The position numbers and the translations under genes are program-made. A stretch of 64,000 bases of DNA. Source: JBOGWP01 sp050693875. Lineage in GTDB: Bacteria; Actinomycetota; CADDZG01; JAHWKV01; JBOGWP01. Location of the stretch: positions 1 through 64,000 of the forward strand of contig JBOGWP010000095.1 of the NCBI GenBank assembly GCA_050693875.1, given 5' to 3'. Of this stretch, positions 23,746 through 33,288 are shown one piece after another (the stretch's first letter is position 1; each line of letters opens with the position of its first letter). Under the pieces are notes generated by a model. That model made no database searches and had not been told where the DNA came from. It worked only from the letters and a program-made list of their open reading frames with translations.

Positions 23746-24960
23746 TCAACGCATCTCGTTCTCGTCGATGCCCAACACGATCGGAACCCTCGCCTCGACC
23801 CGGGTGCCTCCCTCCGGGTGCGGGGCGATCTCGAAGGTCCCCCCGGCGATCTGGACGCGCTCGCGCATCGTCTCGACGCCGTAGTGCCCGTGGCGATGGA
23901 TCTGCTCGGGTGTGATGCCGCGGCCGTCGTCGTCGACGATCAGCACCGCCGTCTCCCGGTCGAGCGATAGCGTCACGCACACGGTCCCGGCCTTCGCGTG
24001 GCGGACGACGTTGCGGAGAGCCTCCTGCGCGACGCGGTAGAGGATCGTCTCCAAGGTCTGGCCGAACCGGCGACCGTGGGTCTCGTCGCGCCACTCTGCC
24101 TGCAACCGCCCCTCGGCCGCGATCTGGTCGACCATCGCCTTCAGCGTGGCGCCGAGGCCGACCTGGTCGAGGGAGAGCGGACGGACCTCGAAGATGAAGT
24201 CGCGCAGAGCCTCCATCTCCTCCTGGATTCCTTCCTGCATCGACTCGACGACCTCCACGCCCCGGGCAACGTCGCCGCCGGCCAGCCGCATCTTGGCGAG
24301 CTCGGCCTTCAGGAAGAGCGCCGTGAGGTCCTGGAGGAAGCCGTCGTGGATGTCGGCGGCGATGCGCCGGCGCTCGCGCTCCTGTGCCTGGATCACGGCG
24401 GCCAGCAGCTGGGTGACCCGTGCCTCCCGGTCGCGCAGCCGACTGTAGAGGCCGGCGCGCTCGGCGGCGAGCGCGGCGAGGTCGGCGAGGGACTCGGCCA
24501 GCCGCAGGTCCTCGTCCTTGAATCGAGCACCAGTGCGTCGCACGAGGTTCAGCACCCCGACCACCCGGCCCGTCACCGCCATGGGGAGCGACAACGCCGA
24601 GCCCAGCCCGGCGTCGACGCCCTCGAAGCGATCGTCGTCGACGTCGCCGTGGAGCACGACCGGGTCGTTGTGCTCCGCCACCCATCCAGCGATCCCGTGA
24701 CCGAGCGGTGTCCGGACGCCCAGCGCTTCGGGAGGAAGACCGGCCGCGCAGCGGACTTCGAGGTGGCCCGAGTCGTCGAGGAGCATCACCGATCCCCGGT
24801 CGGCGGCGAGCGCCTCGGTGAGCAGGTCCAAGGTCAGGCGCAGCTGGTCCTCGAGCTCGATCGCTCCCAGGAGGGAGCGCGCCACGCGGGCAACGATGGC
24901 GAGGTCGCGCCGGTTGCGCGCCGCGTCCGCGTTGGCTTGCTCCTGGTTCCCGTCAGGCAT
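23746..24960 (-). CDS. GAF-domain sensor histidine kinase (NarL/DesK type)
   Basis: 404 residues. A GAF domain (about 20-170) detects an unknown signal. A HisKA_3 dimerisation domain follows, with phospho-acceptor His205 in RRRIAADIHDGFLQDL, then HATPase (ALRNVVRHAKAG N-box; VDDDGRGI; HYGVETMRERV). No membrane segment, so the kinase is cytoplasmic. No response regulator is adjacent, so its partner is elsewhere. Confidence 0.9.
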   Translation of the reverse strand: MPDGNQEQANADAARNRRDLAIVARVARSLLGAIELEDQLRLTLDLLTEALAADRGSVMLLDDSGHLEVRCAAGLPPEALGVRTPLGHGIAGWVAEHNDPVVLHGDVDDDRFEGVDAGLGSALSLPMAVTGRVVGVLNLVRRTGARFKDEDLRLAESLADLAALAAERAGLYSRLRDREARVTQLLAAVIQAQERERRRIAADIHDGFLQDLTALFLKAELAKMRLAGGDVARGVEVVESMQEGIQEEMEALRDFIFEVRPLSLDQVGLGATLKAMVDQIAAEGRLQAEWRDETHGRRFGQTLETILYRVAQEALRNVVRHAKAGTVCVTLSLDRETAVLIVDDDGRGITPEQIHRHGHYGVETMRERVQIAGGTFEIAPHPEGGTRVEARVPIVLGIDENEMR

Positions 24961-25033
24961 ACGGTCTGAACTTCGTCCCGGGCCCCGGCTCGCTTGAGCG
25001 TCGGCGGGAAGCCGCCTCGTATACTCGCCGTCC

Positions 25034-25966
25034 ATGCCGCTCGCCGCCGCAGCCGACGTCGGTGGGACGAAGGTCTTCGCCGCCCTCGTCGACGACGCCG
25101 GCTCGATCCACGGCGACACCGTGGAGATCGCCACCGATCGCGCTGCGGGCACCGCCTCGGCGATCGCCGCGCTCCAACGACTGCTCGAAATGAACGGGGA
25201 GAAGGTGCAGGCGGTCGGGGTCGCTGCCGCCGGCTTCGTCGAGCACCCGCGGGGCCGGATCGCGTTCGCTCCCAACCTCATCTACGACCGGCCGGAGCTC
25301 CGCCAGGCGGTGCACGAGGCCCTTCTGCTTCCCACCATCGTGGAGAACGACGCCAATGCAGCCGCCTGGGGCGAAACCCGGTTCGGTGCGGGCCGGGGGA
25401 CGGCCGAGGTGCTCATGCTCACCGTCGGGACCGGGATCGGCGGTGGCATCGTGACATCGGGTCGGCTCCACCGAGGCGCTCGCGGTTTCGCCGCCGAGGT
25501 CGGGCACATCAGGCTGGTGGAGGGGGGGCCGGAGTGCGCCTGCGGGCAGCGCGGGCACCTCGAGGCGCTCGCGTCGGGGTCGGCGATCGGCAGGATGGCG
25601 CGCGAGGCCCTGGCCAGAGGTGAGACGTCTCTCATCACCGAGCTCGCCGACGGCGGTGAGGTCTCCGGAGCTCTGGTCACGAAGGCCGCGCTGGAGGGTG
25701 ACGCGCTGGCCAGGTCGGTCCTCGAACGCGCGGGTCGGTGGCTGGGGATAGGGCTGGCGAACCTCGTGAACGTTCTCGATCCCGGGCTGATCGTCATCGG
25801 TGGGGGCGCCGCGGTGGCCGGAGCGCTGCTGCTCGATCCCGCCGCCGACGAGCTCGCCATCCGGCTCGAGGGGCGCCGCGAACCGCCTCCGATGACGCAG
25901 GCGAGGCTGGGCAACCGCGCCGGGGCGATCGGAGCGGCGTCGCTTGCCCTCGAGCTCACGGGCTGA
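25034..25966 (+). CDS. ROK-family glucokinase
   Basis: 310 residues. ATP-dependent sugar kinase of the ROK type. ADVGGTK is the phosphate loop, ENDANAAAWGE holds the catalytic Asp, and GTGIGGGIV follows. EVGHIRL plus CACGQRGHLEALASG is the ROK zinc-binding signature. Glucose is the most likely substrate by family, feeding the glycolytic genes found later in the window. It is divergent from the histidine kinase. Confidence 0.9.
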   Translation: MPLAAAADVGGTKVFAALVDDAGSIHGDTVEIATDRAAGTASAIAALQRLLEMNGEKVQAVGVAAAGFVEHPRGRIAFAPNLIYDRPELRQAVHEALLLPTIVENDANAAAWGETRFGAGRGTAEVLMLTVGTGIGGGIVTSGRLHRGARGFAAEVGHIRLVEGGPECACGQRGHLEALASGSAIGRMAREALARGETSLITELADGGEVSGALVTKAALEGDALARSVLERAGRWLGIGLANLVNVLDPGLIVIGGGAAVAGALLLDPAADELAIRLEGRREPPPMTQARLGNRAGAIGAASLALELTG

Positions 25967-26067
25967 AGCGTCACCCATCGGGAGAGCCGCTCGATCTGGA
26001 CACGTCGGGCCCCCGCCGCCAGAATGAGCGCGGCCGCCTGCAACGATCGTCGACGGAGGGACATCGC

Positions 26068-27858
26068 GTGGCTACCGACGACACTGGCCCTCACGAGCAC
26101 ATCGATATGACGTCCGCCCCGCCGGAGGAGGCCGAGGGGCGCGAGGTCCGACCCCCGATCGAACGACCCGAGCGGCCGCGGCGGGCTCCGTTGCCGCGAT
26201 CCGGCGACATCCTACCGGGAGGTCCGGAGCGCGGTGATGCTCCGGGACGTCGCAAGTGGCGAAGGGCAACCCCCGAGCCCCCGCCGCCGGCTGCGCCGCC
26301 GCTCCGCAGAGCCGAGCCTCGTCCGAGCCAACCACGGCCACGCACCGGGGCCCCCCCGCCTCCGCCATCGAGCCCGACACAGCCTCCCAGCCAGTCGCCA
26401 CCGGAAGGAGGCCGATGGCCGGAAAGCCCTCCGCCAGCCCGACTCGATCCCCTCATCGGCCGGCCGTCTGCCCCGGAACCTCTCCGAGAGAGCCCGCTGC
26501 CGCCACCACCGGCTCCGGCCAGCTTGCCGCCGATCGCCCCTCCCTGGGAGGCTCCTCGCCGGTCCGAAAGCTCATTCCCCCCCGGCGCGGGCGGGCCGCC
26601 CGCAGCCCACCCTACCCCCCGTGACGAAGGACCCCCCTCTGCCCCCCCGCCACCCTCCGGCCAGCTGCCGCCCTCCGGCTACCCCCCACCGCCGAGCGCT
26701 CCCCCGCCCGGCAGCGCCGTGCCTCCCGCCGGCCCGCCGCCCACCGGCCCGTCGCAAGAGCCTCCCCCCCCACCGCCCGGCGGAGACCGCCCGTCCTGGC
26801 CGGGGCCGCCGCCACCGCCGACCGGTCCTCCCGGGCCTGGTGGACACTCGGGTCCCTCCGGGCCGCCTGGAGGAGTTGGACCCAGCTGGCCCGTGCCTCC
26901 CTCCGGGCCGGGGGGTCCCCCGCGCGGGCCGGAAGGTGGGGCGCCCCCGCTCTTCGCCCGTGGGGTCGGCGACCTGCTCGACGCAGCGATCACCCTCTAC
27001 CGGAGCCACTGGAAGCTCTATATCGGGATCACCGCCATCGTGCTCGGCCCCTTCCTGCTGCTGCAGGCGATCGCGGTCCAAGCCGCGGTGGGGCCAGTCG
27101 GTGAGCTCAACTCCACCCTCGGCGGCCGGTTTGGCCCCGGCATCCAGCCCACCACCACGGCCCTTCCGGGGTTCATCGCCCGCATCGTTGGTGTGGCCGC
27201 GGTCTTCGGGCTGCTCAACTTGCTGATCGTGCTTCCGTTCCTGGCCGCCGCGACCGCCCGTGCGACGGCGCAGATCTATCTCGGGTCCGAGCCGACCGTC
27301 GGCGACGTGTACCGCTTCGCCCTCAGCAAGCTGGGCTCCGTGCTTTGGGTGACCATCCTCACCGGACTCATCTGGTTGGGGCTGATCCTCGGCGTCGGGG
27401 TTGTGCTGGCGATCGTCACATTCGTGCTCCCCAGCCCCTTTGACGGCTTGCTGGGAGGCCTGATTGGCTTGGCGGCCTTCGTAGGATTCGTGATCGTGTT
27501 CATTCGCCTCGTCTTCGGGACGACCACCGTCGTGGTCGAGGATCGGCGAGGAGTGGATGCGATCAAGCGCTCCTGGGAGCTGTCTGCCGGCTTCTTCTGG
27601 AAAATCCTTGGGATGTCGATCCTCGCGGGCATTCTCACGGTCATCGCCGCCTTCATCGTGCGGATTCCCTTTTCCGTGTTGGGTCGTGTTCTCGGCGGCG
27701 CGGGATGGTTCGTCGAGGGCCTCGGGCAAGCAGCCTCGCAGGTCGTGGTAAACCCCTTCTCGCTGATCATCATCGTGCTGCTCTACTTCGACATGCGGAT
27801 CCGCCAGGAGGCGTTCGACCTCACCTTGATGGCGCAGGAGCTGCAACGCCCGGTGTGA
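26068..27858 (+). CDS. membrane protein with a 290-residue proline-rich N-terminal domain
   Basis: 596 residues from GTG 26068, preceded by GGAGGG. Residues 1 to about 290 are charged and then extremely Pro/Gly/Ser-rich, a disordered cytoplasmic segment. A domain with about six helices follows (IGITAIVLGPFLLLQAIAV; GVAAVFGLLNLLIVLPFLA; VLWVTILTGLIWLGLILGV; further TM segments near the end), which resembles the glycerophosphodiester-phosphodiesterase membrane-domain type. GTGA coupling joins it to the DUF4129 gene. First gene of the MoxR/DUF58 block. Function unknown. Confidence 0.8.
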   Translation: MATDDTGPHEHIDMTSAPPEEAEGREVRPPIERPERPRRAPLPRSGDILPGGPERGDAPGRRKWRRATPEPPPPAAPPLRRAEPRPSQPRPRTGAPPPPPSSPTQPPSQSPPEGGRWPESPPPARLDPLIGRPSAPEPLRESPLPPPPAPASLPPIAPPWEAPRRSESSFPPGAGGPPAAHPTPRDEGPPSAPPPPSGQLPPSGYPPPPSAPPPGSAVPPAGPPPTGPSQEPPPPPPGGDRPSWPGPPPPPTGPPGPGGHSGPSGPPGGVGPSWPVPPSGPGGPPRGPEGGAPPLFARGVGDLLDAAITLYRSHWKLYIGITAIVLGPFLLLQAIAVQAAVGPVGELNSTLGGRFGPGIQPTTTALPGFIARIVGVAAVFGLLNLLIVLPFLAAATARATAQIYLGSEPTVGDVYRFALSKLGSVLWVTILTGLIWLGLILGVGVVLAIVTFVLPSPFDGLLGGLIGLAAFVGFVIVFIRLVFGTTTVVVEDRRGVDAIKRSWELSAGFFWKILGMSILAGILTVIAAFIVRIPFSVLGRVLGGAGWFVEGLGQAASQVVVNPFSLIIIVLLYFDMRIRQEAFDLTLMAQELQRPV

Positions 27859-28805
27859 CCGCCGCATCCCGTGGGCCGCTCGCCGGTACAACGCGCCGGC
27901 TCATCGCCGCCGGATGTTCGGTGGGGCTGGTGCTGGTGCTGGCGTGGCCGGGCAAGGCGGACGCCCTCTCCCGCGACGAGCTGCTCTCCCGGATCGCGGC
28001 TGCGCGCGGCCTGGCAGCCGAGGGGGTCTCAGACCCTTCACCGGGGCGGATGGACGCGGTGCGCCGCACCCTCGGCCTTCCCGACTCGCTCGATCTCGAC
28101 GAGGGGCGGCGCGTGACCATCGAGGCGGATCCTTATCTCGCCGGGATCCGCGGCGAGATTGGAGACGAGTTCCGCCGCGCGGGCGCGCACCTCGAGACGC
28201 TGGAGGCGGGTGTCCGCAGCACCGGAACGGGGTCCTTCGGCGATCAGCGAATCGCCTCGGCCCTGGCCCGTGCCTATGCGGGCGTGCGGACGCGCGAGAG
28301 CCTCTGGGAACGCCTCCGGGGGCTGGTCGCCCGCCTGATCGCGGCACTCCAGGAGTGGATCGCTCGCCACGTCGCGGGATCCCCGAGCAGGGCGGTGGCG
28401 TGGCTCATCGTGGGAGGAGTGCTCGTTGGGATCGTTATCTTGCTTCGCCGTCTGAGGATCGTTCCGAATCGATCGGTCGCCCCGGTGACCGACGACGTCC
28501 GCGAGGAGCAGGACTGGCGGCGGCTGGCCGAGCAGGCCGAGACGAGCGGCGACCTCGGAGCGGCGTTGAAAGCCCGCTACCGGCTATTGCTTGCCGTGCT
28601 CGCGGCGCGGGGCATCCTGCGCGACGCGCCCAGCCTCACCGCGACCGAATGCCGCGCCTCGGTCCGCACGAAGCTGCCGCGAGCCTACCCCCCGGTGGCC
28701 GATGCCACCGACGCGTTCGAGCGCGTGTTCTACGCCCAGGTCGCGCCCCGGGCCGAAGACCTCCGGACCATGCGAACGGCCGAGGAGGCGGCTCGGGCGG
28801 CATGA
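27855..28805 (+). CDS. DUF4129-domain membrane protein
   Basis: 316 residues from GTG 27855, overlapping the previous stop as GTGA. A signal-like helix (AAGCSVGLVLVLAWPGKADA), an extracytoplasmic helical region, a transmembrane helix (VAWLIVGGVLVGIVILL) and a cytoplasmic C-terminal DUF4129 domain (KARYRLLLAVLAARGIL ... TATECRASV ... AFERVFYA). DUF4129 proteins habitually accompany MoxR and DUF58 genes. Confidence 0.85.
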   Translation: MTAASRGPLAGTTRRLIAAGCSVGLVLVLAWPGKADALSRDELLSRIAAARGLAAEGVSDPSPGRMDAVRRTLGLPDSLDLDEGRRVTIEADPYLAGIRGEIGDEFRRAGAHLETLEAGVRSTGTGSFGDQRIASALARAYAGVRTRESLWERLRGLVARLIAALQEWIARHVAGSPSRAVAWLIVGGVLVGIVILLRRLRIVPNRSVAPVTDDVREEQDWRRLAEQAETSGDLGAALKARYRLLLAVLAARGILRDAPSLTATECRASVRTKLPRAYPPVADATDAFERVFYAQVAPRAEDLRTMRTAEEAARAA

Positions 28806-29878
28806 AGGAGCGCTTCCCCATCCTGCCGGTGGTCGCCTTCGTGTTGATGCTGGTTGTTCTCACCGTCGTCGCCGGATCGCAGGGCGCCGGGAGCGAAGCC
28901 GGACCCGGAGGCACGCTGGCCCTGCGCAGGTTCCTCGCTTCGATGGGCCGCAGCGTGGAGCAGTCCGACCGGCTCCCGCCGCCGGGCGCCACGCTCGTGC
29001 TCCTCGCCGACCTCCGGGGTGAACAGGAAGCGCAGCGTCTGCTGCGATGGGTGGATCGGGGGGGCCGCCTCGTTCTCGCCCAGCCCCGGTCGGTGACGGC
29101 CCGGCAAGCCGGCGTCGCCGATGTTGGATTGCTCGGAGAGGGGGACCGGTCGGTCTCACTGCGCCCCGGCTGTGCCGCGCCGGTGGGCCTGGCCGCGCGG
29201 CAGATCGTGGTCGAGTCGGCCGACCTTGCCCTGCGGGCCCTCGACCCTCGCTCGATCGCGTGCTTTCCGGCGGCACAGGGTTCGTTTCTTGTGACGACCC
29301 AGCGCGGCCAGGGGAGCGTCGCCGTGCTCGGCGGGCAGTCTCCGCTTGTCAACGCCCACCTCCTGGAGGCGCACAACCCGCGCCTGGCGCTGGCGCTGCT
29401 CGGCGATCGCCGTGAGGTCGTCTTCGGGCCCGCGCTGGCCACCGGCGCCGAGGCTCCACGACAGGGGGTGTGGGAGGCGCTGCCGGGCCCGGCGAAGGCC
29501 GTGGTGATCCAGATCGTTCTGGCCACGCTGGTCTTCGCGGCGGTGCGCGCCCGGCGCCTCGGCCGCCCCGTCCTCGAGGAGCCGATCTCGCCGATCCCGG
29601 CCGGGGAGCTCGTGCGCGCCACCGCGCGCCTGTACCAGAACGCCCAGGCGGCGCCCTTCGCGGCGGACCTGATGCGGAGGGGTGCCCGCCGCCGGCTGGC
29701 GCGGCGCTTCGGTCTTCCGGCAGGCTCGGACCCGAGCGTTCTCCTCGACTCCGCCGGAGCCGAGGGGTCGCGGGTGCATGAGCTGCTGTCGAACCGGAAG
29801 CCGGCAGGAGACGAGGAGCTGCTCGAGATCGGCCGGAAGCTGGAGTCCGCAGTGCGGGAGGCTGCCTTGCGACGATGA
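28802..29878 (+). CDS. DUF4350-domain membrane protein
   Basis: 358 residues from ATG 28802, overlapping the DUF4129 stop as ATGA. N-terminal TM helix (ILPVVAFVLMLVVLTVVAG), a Rossmann-like DUF4350 region (TLVLLADLRGEQEAQRLLRWVDRGGRLVLAQP), a second TM (AKAVVIQIVLATLVFAAVRARRLGRP) and a helical cytoplasmic tail. It is part of the MoxR block. Role unknown. Confidence 0.85.
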   Translation: MKERFPILPVVAFVLMLVVLTVVAGSQGAGSEAGPGGTLALRRFLASMGRSVEQSDRLPPPGATLVLLADLRGEQEAQRLLRWVDRGGRLVLAQPRSVTARQAGVADVGLLGEGDRSVSLRPGCAAPVGLAARQIVVESADLALRALDPRSIACFPAAQGSFLVTTQRGQGSVAVLGGQSPLVNAHLLEAHNPRLALALLGDRREVVFGPALATGAEAPRQGVWEALPGPAKAVVIQIVLATLVFAAVRARRLGRPVLEEPISPIPAGELVRATARLYQNAQAAPFAADLMRRGARRRLARRFGLPAGSDPSVLLDSAGAEGSRVHELLSNRKPAGDEELLEIGRKLESAVREAALRR

Positions 29879-29897
29879 AGACGCCAGAGGAGACGAG

Positions 29898-30872
29898 GTG
29901 AGGATCGATCCGGCAGAAGAGCAGGCCGTGGAGGCCGGCGCGCTGACCCGCGTGCGCGCCGAGGTGTCGAAGGCCGTGTTCGGCCAGGATCCCGTGATCT
30001 GGGGCCTTCTCGCCGCGCTGCTGGTTCGGGGGCACGTCATCCTGGAGGGCGTCCCTGGCGTGGCGAAGACACTGCTGGTCAAGGCGCTGGCGCGCTCGCT
30101 GGACCTGGGCTTCCGGCGGATCCAGTTCACCCCCGACCTCATGCCCTCGGACGTCACGGGCAACCTGGTGTTCGAGCAGTCCAGCGGCCAGTTCCGGTTC
30201 CGACCCGGCCCGATCTTCGCCAACCTCGTGCTGGCGGACGAGTTGAACCGCACACCCCCCAAAACCCAGGCCTCGCTGCTCGAGGCGATGGAGGAGCGCC
30301 AGGTCTCGATCGAGGGGGAGACCCATCCGCTGCCCAGCCCGTTCCTCGTCGTGGCGACGCAGAACCCGGTCGAGTACGAGGGGACTTACCCGCTCCCCGA
30401 AGCCCAGCTCGACCGCTTCCTGATGAAGCTGCGGGTGGCATACCCCGATCCGGGGGCGGAGAAGGCCGTGCTGCAGATGCACCACCAGGGGAAGGATCCG
30501 CACGATCTCGCCTCGCTCGGCGTGGCCCCCGCCGCGGGAGCCACCGACCTCGCCGCGTCGGCCGCCGGCGCCACCGCCGTCACCGTCGCCCCCGACATCC
30601 TCGACTACCTCATCGCCCTCGCCGGCGAGACGCGTCGAAGCCCGTCGCTCACGCTGGCAGTCAGCCCCCGAGGCGTGGCCATGCTGCTCCTCGCCTCGAA
30701 GGCCTGGGCCTACCTCAGCGGGCGGGGGTTCGTGACGCCGGACGACGTGAAGGCGATGGTGAAGCCCGTGTGGCGCCACCGGGTCGTGCTCCGGCCCGAG
30801 GTCGAGCTCGAAGGGGCCAGCGCCGACTCGATCCTCGACGCAGTCGTCGAGCGCGTGCGCGTGCCGCGGTAA
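29898..30872 (+). CDS. MoxR-family AAA+ ATPase
   Basis: 324 residues from GTG 29898 (AGAGGAGACGAG upstream). MoxR chaperone ATPase. Walker A is LEGVPGVAKT and Walker B VLADELNR; TQNPVEYEGTYPLPEAQLDRF is the family signature. An Ala-rich insertion (APAAGATDLAASAAGATAV) lies before the lid domain. MoxR proteins work with the VWA/DUF58 protein encoded downstream to remodel cell-envelope or metal-cofactor targets. Confidence 0.93.
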   Translation: MRIDPAEEQAVEAGALTRVRAEVSKAVFGQDPVIWGLLAALLVRGHVILEGVPGVAKTLLVKALARSLDLGFRRIQFTPDLMPSDVTGNLVFEQSSGQFRFRPGPIFANLVLADELNRTPPKTQASLLEAMEERQVSIEGETHPLPSPFLVVATQNPVEYEGTYPLPEAQLDRFLMKLRVAYPDPGAEKAVLQMHHQGKDPHDLASLGVAPAAGATDLAASAAGATAVTVAPDILDYLIALAGETRRSPSLTLAVSPRGVAMLLLASKAWAYLSGRGFVTPDDVKAMVKPVWRHRVVLRPEVELEGASADSILDAVVERVRVPR

Positions 30873-30922
30873 GCGGCCCGTGGGTTGCTTGCCGCCCCCG
30901 CCTCCAACGCACGCCGATCTTT

Positions 30923-30950
30923 TCGCGGTGAGCGCCACATATGGCGGTGG
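30923..30950 (+). repeat. REP-like element, copy 4
   Basis: TCGCGGTGAGCGCCACATAT then GGCGGTGG in the 140-bp gap after moxR, in the same orientation relative to the upstream gene as the other copies. Confidence 0.55.
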
Positions 30951-31012
30951 GTGTGAGCGGAGCGGGCCGGGCGACCGTCGCCTGCACCTGGTAGGCGAAT
31001 CGAGCCGCTGAG

Positions 31013-32326
31013 GTGTGGGTCGGCCGACGCCTGATTGCCGTGACTGCCGGCGCCGCGGTGGTCTCTGCGCTGCTCGTCGCGGCGTCCGGCGCCCTGCTGC
31101 CGATCGTGGTAGGCGTGAATCTCGTGATCTTCGCCGCGGCCGTCCTCGATGCCCGTCGCGCTCCGGAGCCCGCCACGCTCGGGGTTGCCCGAACCGCCCC
31201 GCCGGTCCTGGGGATCCGGCGCCCCGAGCAGGTCACGGTCACGCTGCATAATCCGACTCGCCGCCGGCTCTGGGTCTCGGTCCGCGACGCCACGCCGCCC
31301 TCGTTCCACCGCGACCCGCCGGCTCACCGGGTCGCGCTCGAAGCGGGCCGATGGGGTGAGCTCCGCGCCGAGGTCCGGCCGGATCGCCGAGGCCGCCACT
31401 CGATGGGCCCGGTGACGGTGCGCACGGCGGGGCCACTCGGTCTCGGCGGGCGGCAGGCCACGCTGCCGCTCGAGTCGGTGGTCAGCGTGTATCCCGCGTT
31501 GCCCGGCAGGGCCGAGGTCGAGCTGCGCCTGACCCGAGCGCGTCTGCTGCAGGCCGGCGAGCGCTCCTCCGCGGTCCGCGGGGGCGGAACCGAGTTCGAC
31601 TCGGTCCGTGAGTACCACCCCGACGACGAGTTCCGCCGCATCAACTGGCGTGCCACCGCGAGGGCGGCACGGCCGATCTCGAACATCTACCGGGAGGAAC
31701 GCAACCAGCAGGTGATGCTCGTGCTCGACGCCGGGCGGTTGATGGCCGGGAGCGTCGAAGGCGTCTCGCGCTTCGAGTACGCGATCGACGCGGCGATGGC
31801 CCTCGCCGCGCTTGCCGCCCGCGTCGGCGACCACGTCGGGATGCTCGCCTTCGGCCGCGACGTCGAGGCGATGGTGGCGCCCAGGAGCGGACGAGGGCAT
31901 CCGCGTCTGATCCTCGAGACGCTCTTCGCGCTCGAGCCGCACCTCGACGCCCCGAACTACCGGCGGGCCTTCTCGACCCTGCTCACCCGCCACCGGCGAC
32001 GCTCGCTGATCGTCCTGCTCACCGAGCTCGGGGAGGTCTCGGCGATGGAGTCGCTGTTCGAGGCGCTGCCGGCGCTCGCCGGACGGCATCTGGTGCTCGT
32101 CGGGTCGGTCACCGATCCGGCGCTGCAGGCCGCAGCGGCGGCCATCCCCGCGGACTCCGCCGGGGTCTACCTCAAGGCTGCCGCGGCCGAGGCGGTCGAG
32201 GCGCGTGAGACCGCGGCGGCACGGCTTGCGGGCCTGGGAGCCGTCGTCGTCGACCTACCACCGGGCAGGCTCGCCGGCCGGCTGGCCGACGAGTACCTGC
32301 GCATCAAGGCCCACGGCCGGCTCTGA
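31013..32326 (+). CDS. DUF58 (VWA-like) protein
   Basis: 437 residues from GTG 31013. Two N-terminal hydrophobic segments, an Ig-like middle part and the DUF58 signature (about 195-215: GGTEFDSVREYHPDDEFRRI then NWRATAR), followed by a VWA-like region (MLVLDAGRLMAG; GDHVGMLAFG). Partner of MoxR. The last 72 nt overlap the convergent SpoIIM-like gene. Confidence 0.92.
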   Translation: MWVGRRLIAVTAGAAVVSALLVAASGALLPIVVGVNLVIFAAAVLDARRAPEPATLGVARTAPPVLGIRRPEQVTVTLHNPTRRRLWVSVRDATPPSFHRDPPAHRVALEAGRWGELRAEVRPDRRGRHSMGPVTVRTAGPLGLGGRQATLPLESVVSVYPALPGRAEVELRLTRARLLQAGERSSAVRGGGTEFDSVREYHPDDEFRRINWRATARAARPISNIYREERNQQVMLVLDAGRLMAGSVEGVSRFEYAIDAAMALAALAARVGDHVGMLAFGRDVEAMVAPRSGRGHPRLILETLFALEPHLDAPNYRRAFSTLLTRHRRRSLIVLLTELGEVSAMESLFEALPALAGRHLVLVGSVTDPALQAAAAAIPADSAGVYLKAAAAEAVEARETAAARLAGLGAVVVDLPPGRLAGRLADEYLRIKAHGRL

Positions 32327-33271
32327 TCCCCTCCCGCGTGGTCGGCCGATCAGGAACAGGACGTAGGCGAGGGTGACCGCCCCGCCGGCGGCGACCTCGA
32401 GCCCGTCGGGGAGTGGCGAACGCGTGAGGAACCCTTCGATGAGCGCGGCGATGACGAACGCGGGGATCACCCCGATGACCACGAGCACGGCATCTCTGGA
32501 CTCCTCGGCCAGCGCTCGCCCCCGCGGCCGGTCGCCGGGGTCGATGAGGGTCCATCCCATGCGCAGCCCAGACCCTGCCGCAATGCAGATCGCGGTGAGC
32601 TCGAGAAGCCCGTGCGGGAGGATCAGGGCCCAGAAGGCGCCGGCGTGGCCCGCTACCTGGAACGCGCCGGCCAGCATCCCGAGCAGCAGGGCGTTCTTGA
32701 CGAGGACGTAGATCGTTCCGAGGCCGAGGCCGATCCCAAGCGCGAAGGAGGCGAAGGCGACCCCCACGTTGTTGACCAGGATCAGCGTCGAGAGCTCCGG
32801 CGGGGGGAGCCCGGGTTGCCCCCCGGTGCCGGCGCGGGCCGCGGCCTCGCGGGCGAAGGGTGGCAGCACTCCCGCCTGGGCCTCGGGCGAGAGCGCCACC
32901 CAGAGCTGGGTGGCGAGCGCGACGCCGGCCAGGACCGCGGCGGCGGTCAGGATGAAGGGCGCGGTCCGCCGCACCGCCTGGCGATACCGCACGGCGAAGA
33001 AGCGGACTGCGGCGGCAAAGCTGCGCGGCGAGGCCGAGTAGATGGCGCCGTGGGCCCGGGCCACGAGCCCGTTGAGGTACGACTCGAGCTCGCTGCCGGG
33101 GGAGGTGGTCTGGACCTCGGCGAGCTGGGCCGAGGCGCGCAGATAGAGCCGGATCACCTCCGAAAGCTGGGGGCCGGAGGCGCGGGCGAGCGACCCTCCC
33201 CCTCCTCGGCTTCGGCGCTCAAGCTGCTCCCACTCCGGCCGATGTCTCGCGATATACGATTCGACGTCCAT
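32255..33271 (-). CDS. SpoIIM/DUF95-family membrane protein
   Basis: 338 residues. An N-terminal soluble helical region, then several helices (APFILTAAAVLAGVALATQLW; VNNVGVAFASFALGIGLGLG; LILPHGLLELTAICIAAGSGL; VLVVIGVIPAFVIAALIEGF). NNVGVAFASFA and the LPHGLLEL block are the DUF95 hallmarks. Its stop lies inside the DUF58 gene (72-nt convergent overlap). It is divergent from the RDD gene with only 17 bp between starts. MoxR-DUF58-SpoIIM-RDD neighbourhoods are common in Actinomycetota. Confidence 0.88.
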   Translation of the reverse strand: MDVESYIARHRPEWEQLERRSRGGGGSLARASGPQLSEVIRLYLRASAQLAEVQTTSPGSELESYLNGLVARAHGAIYSASPRSFAAAVRFFAVRYRQAVRRTAPFILTAAAVLAGVALATQLWVALSPEAQAGVLPPFAREAAARAGTGGQPGLPPPELSTLILVNNVGVAFASFALGIGLGLGTIYVLVKNALLLGMLAGAFQVAGHAGAFWALILPHGLLELTAICIAAGSGLRMGWTLIDPGDRPRGRALAEESRDAVLVVIGVIPAFVIAALIEGFLTRSPLPDGLEVAAGGAVTLAYVLFLIGRPRGRGSEPAVGLDAQVLVGQPAGEPARW

Positions 33272-33288
33272 TCGGGCAGGATACGGCC

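Noticed and set aside
16751..31012. REP-like elements as intrinsic terminators
   Set aside because: Their palindromes are imperfect and lack U-tracts; position after genes is suggestive, but termination cannot be claimed from sequence.
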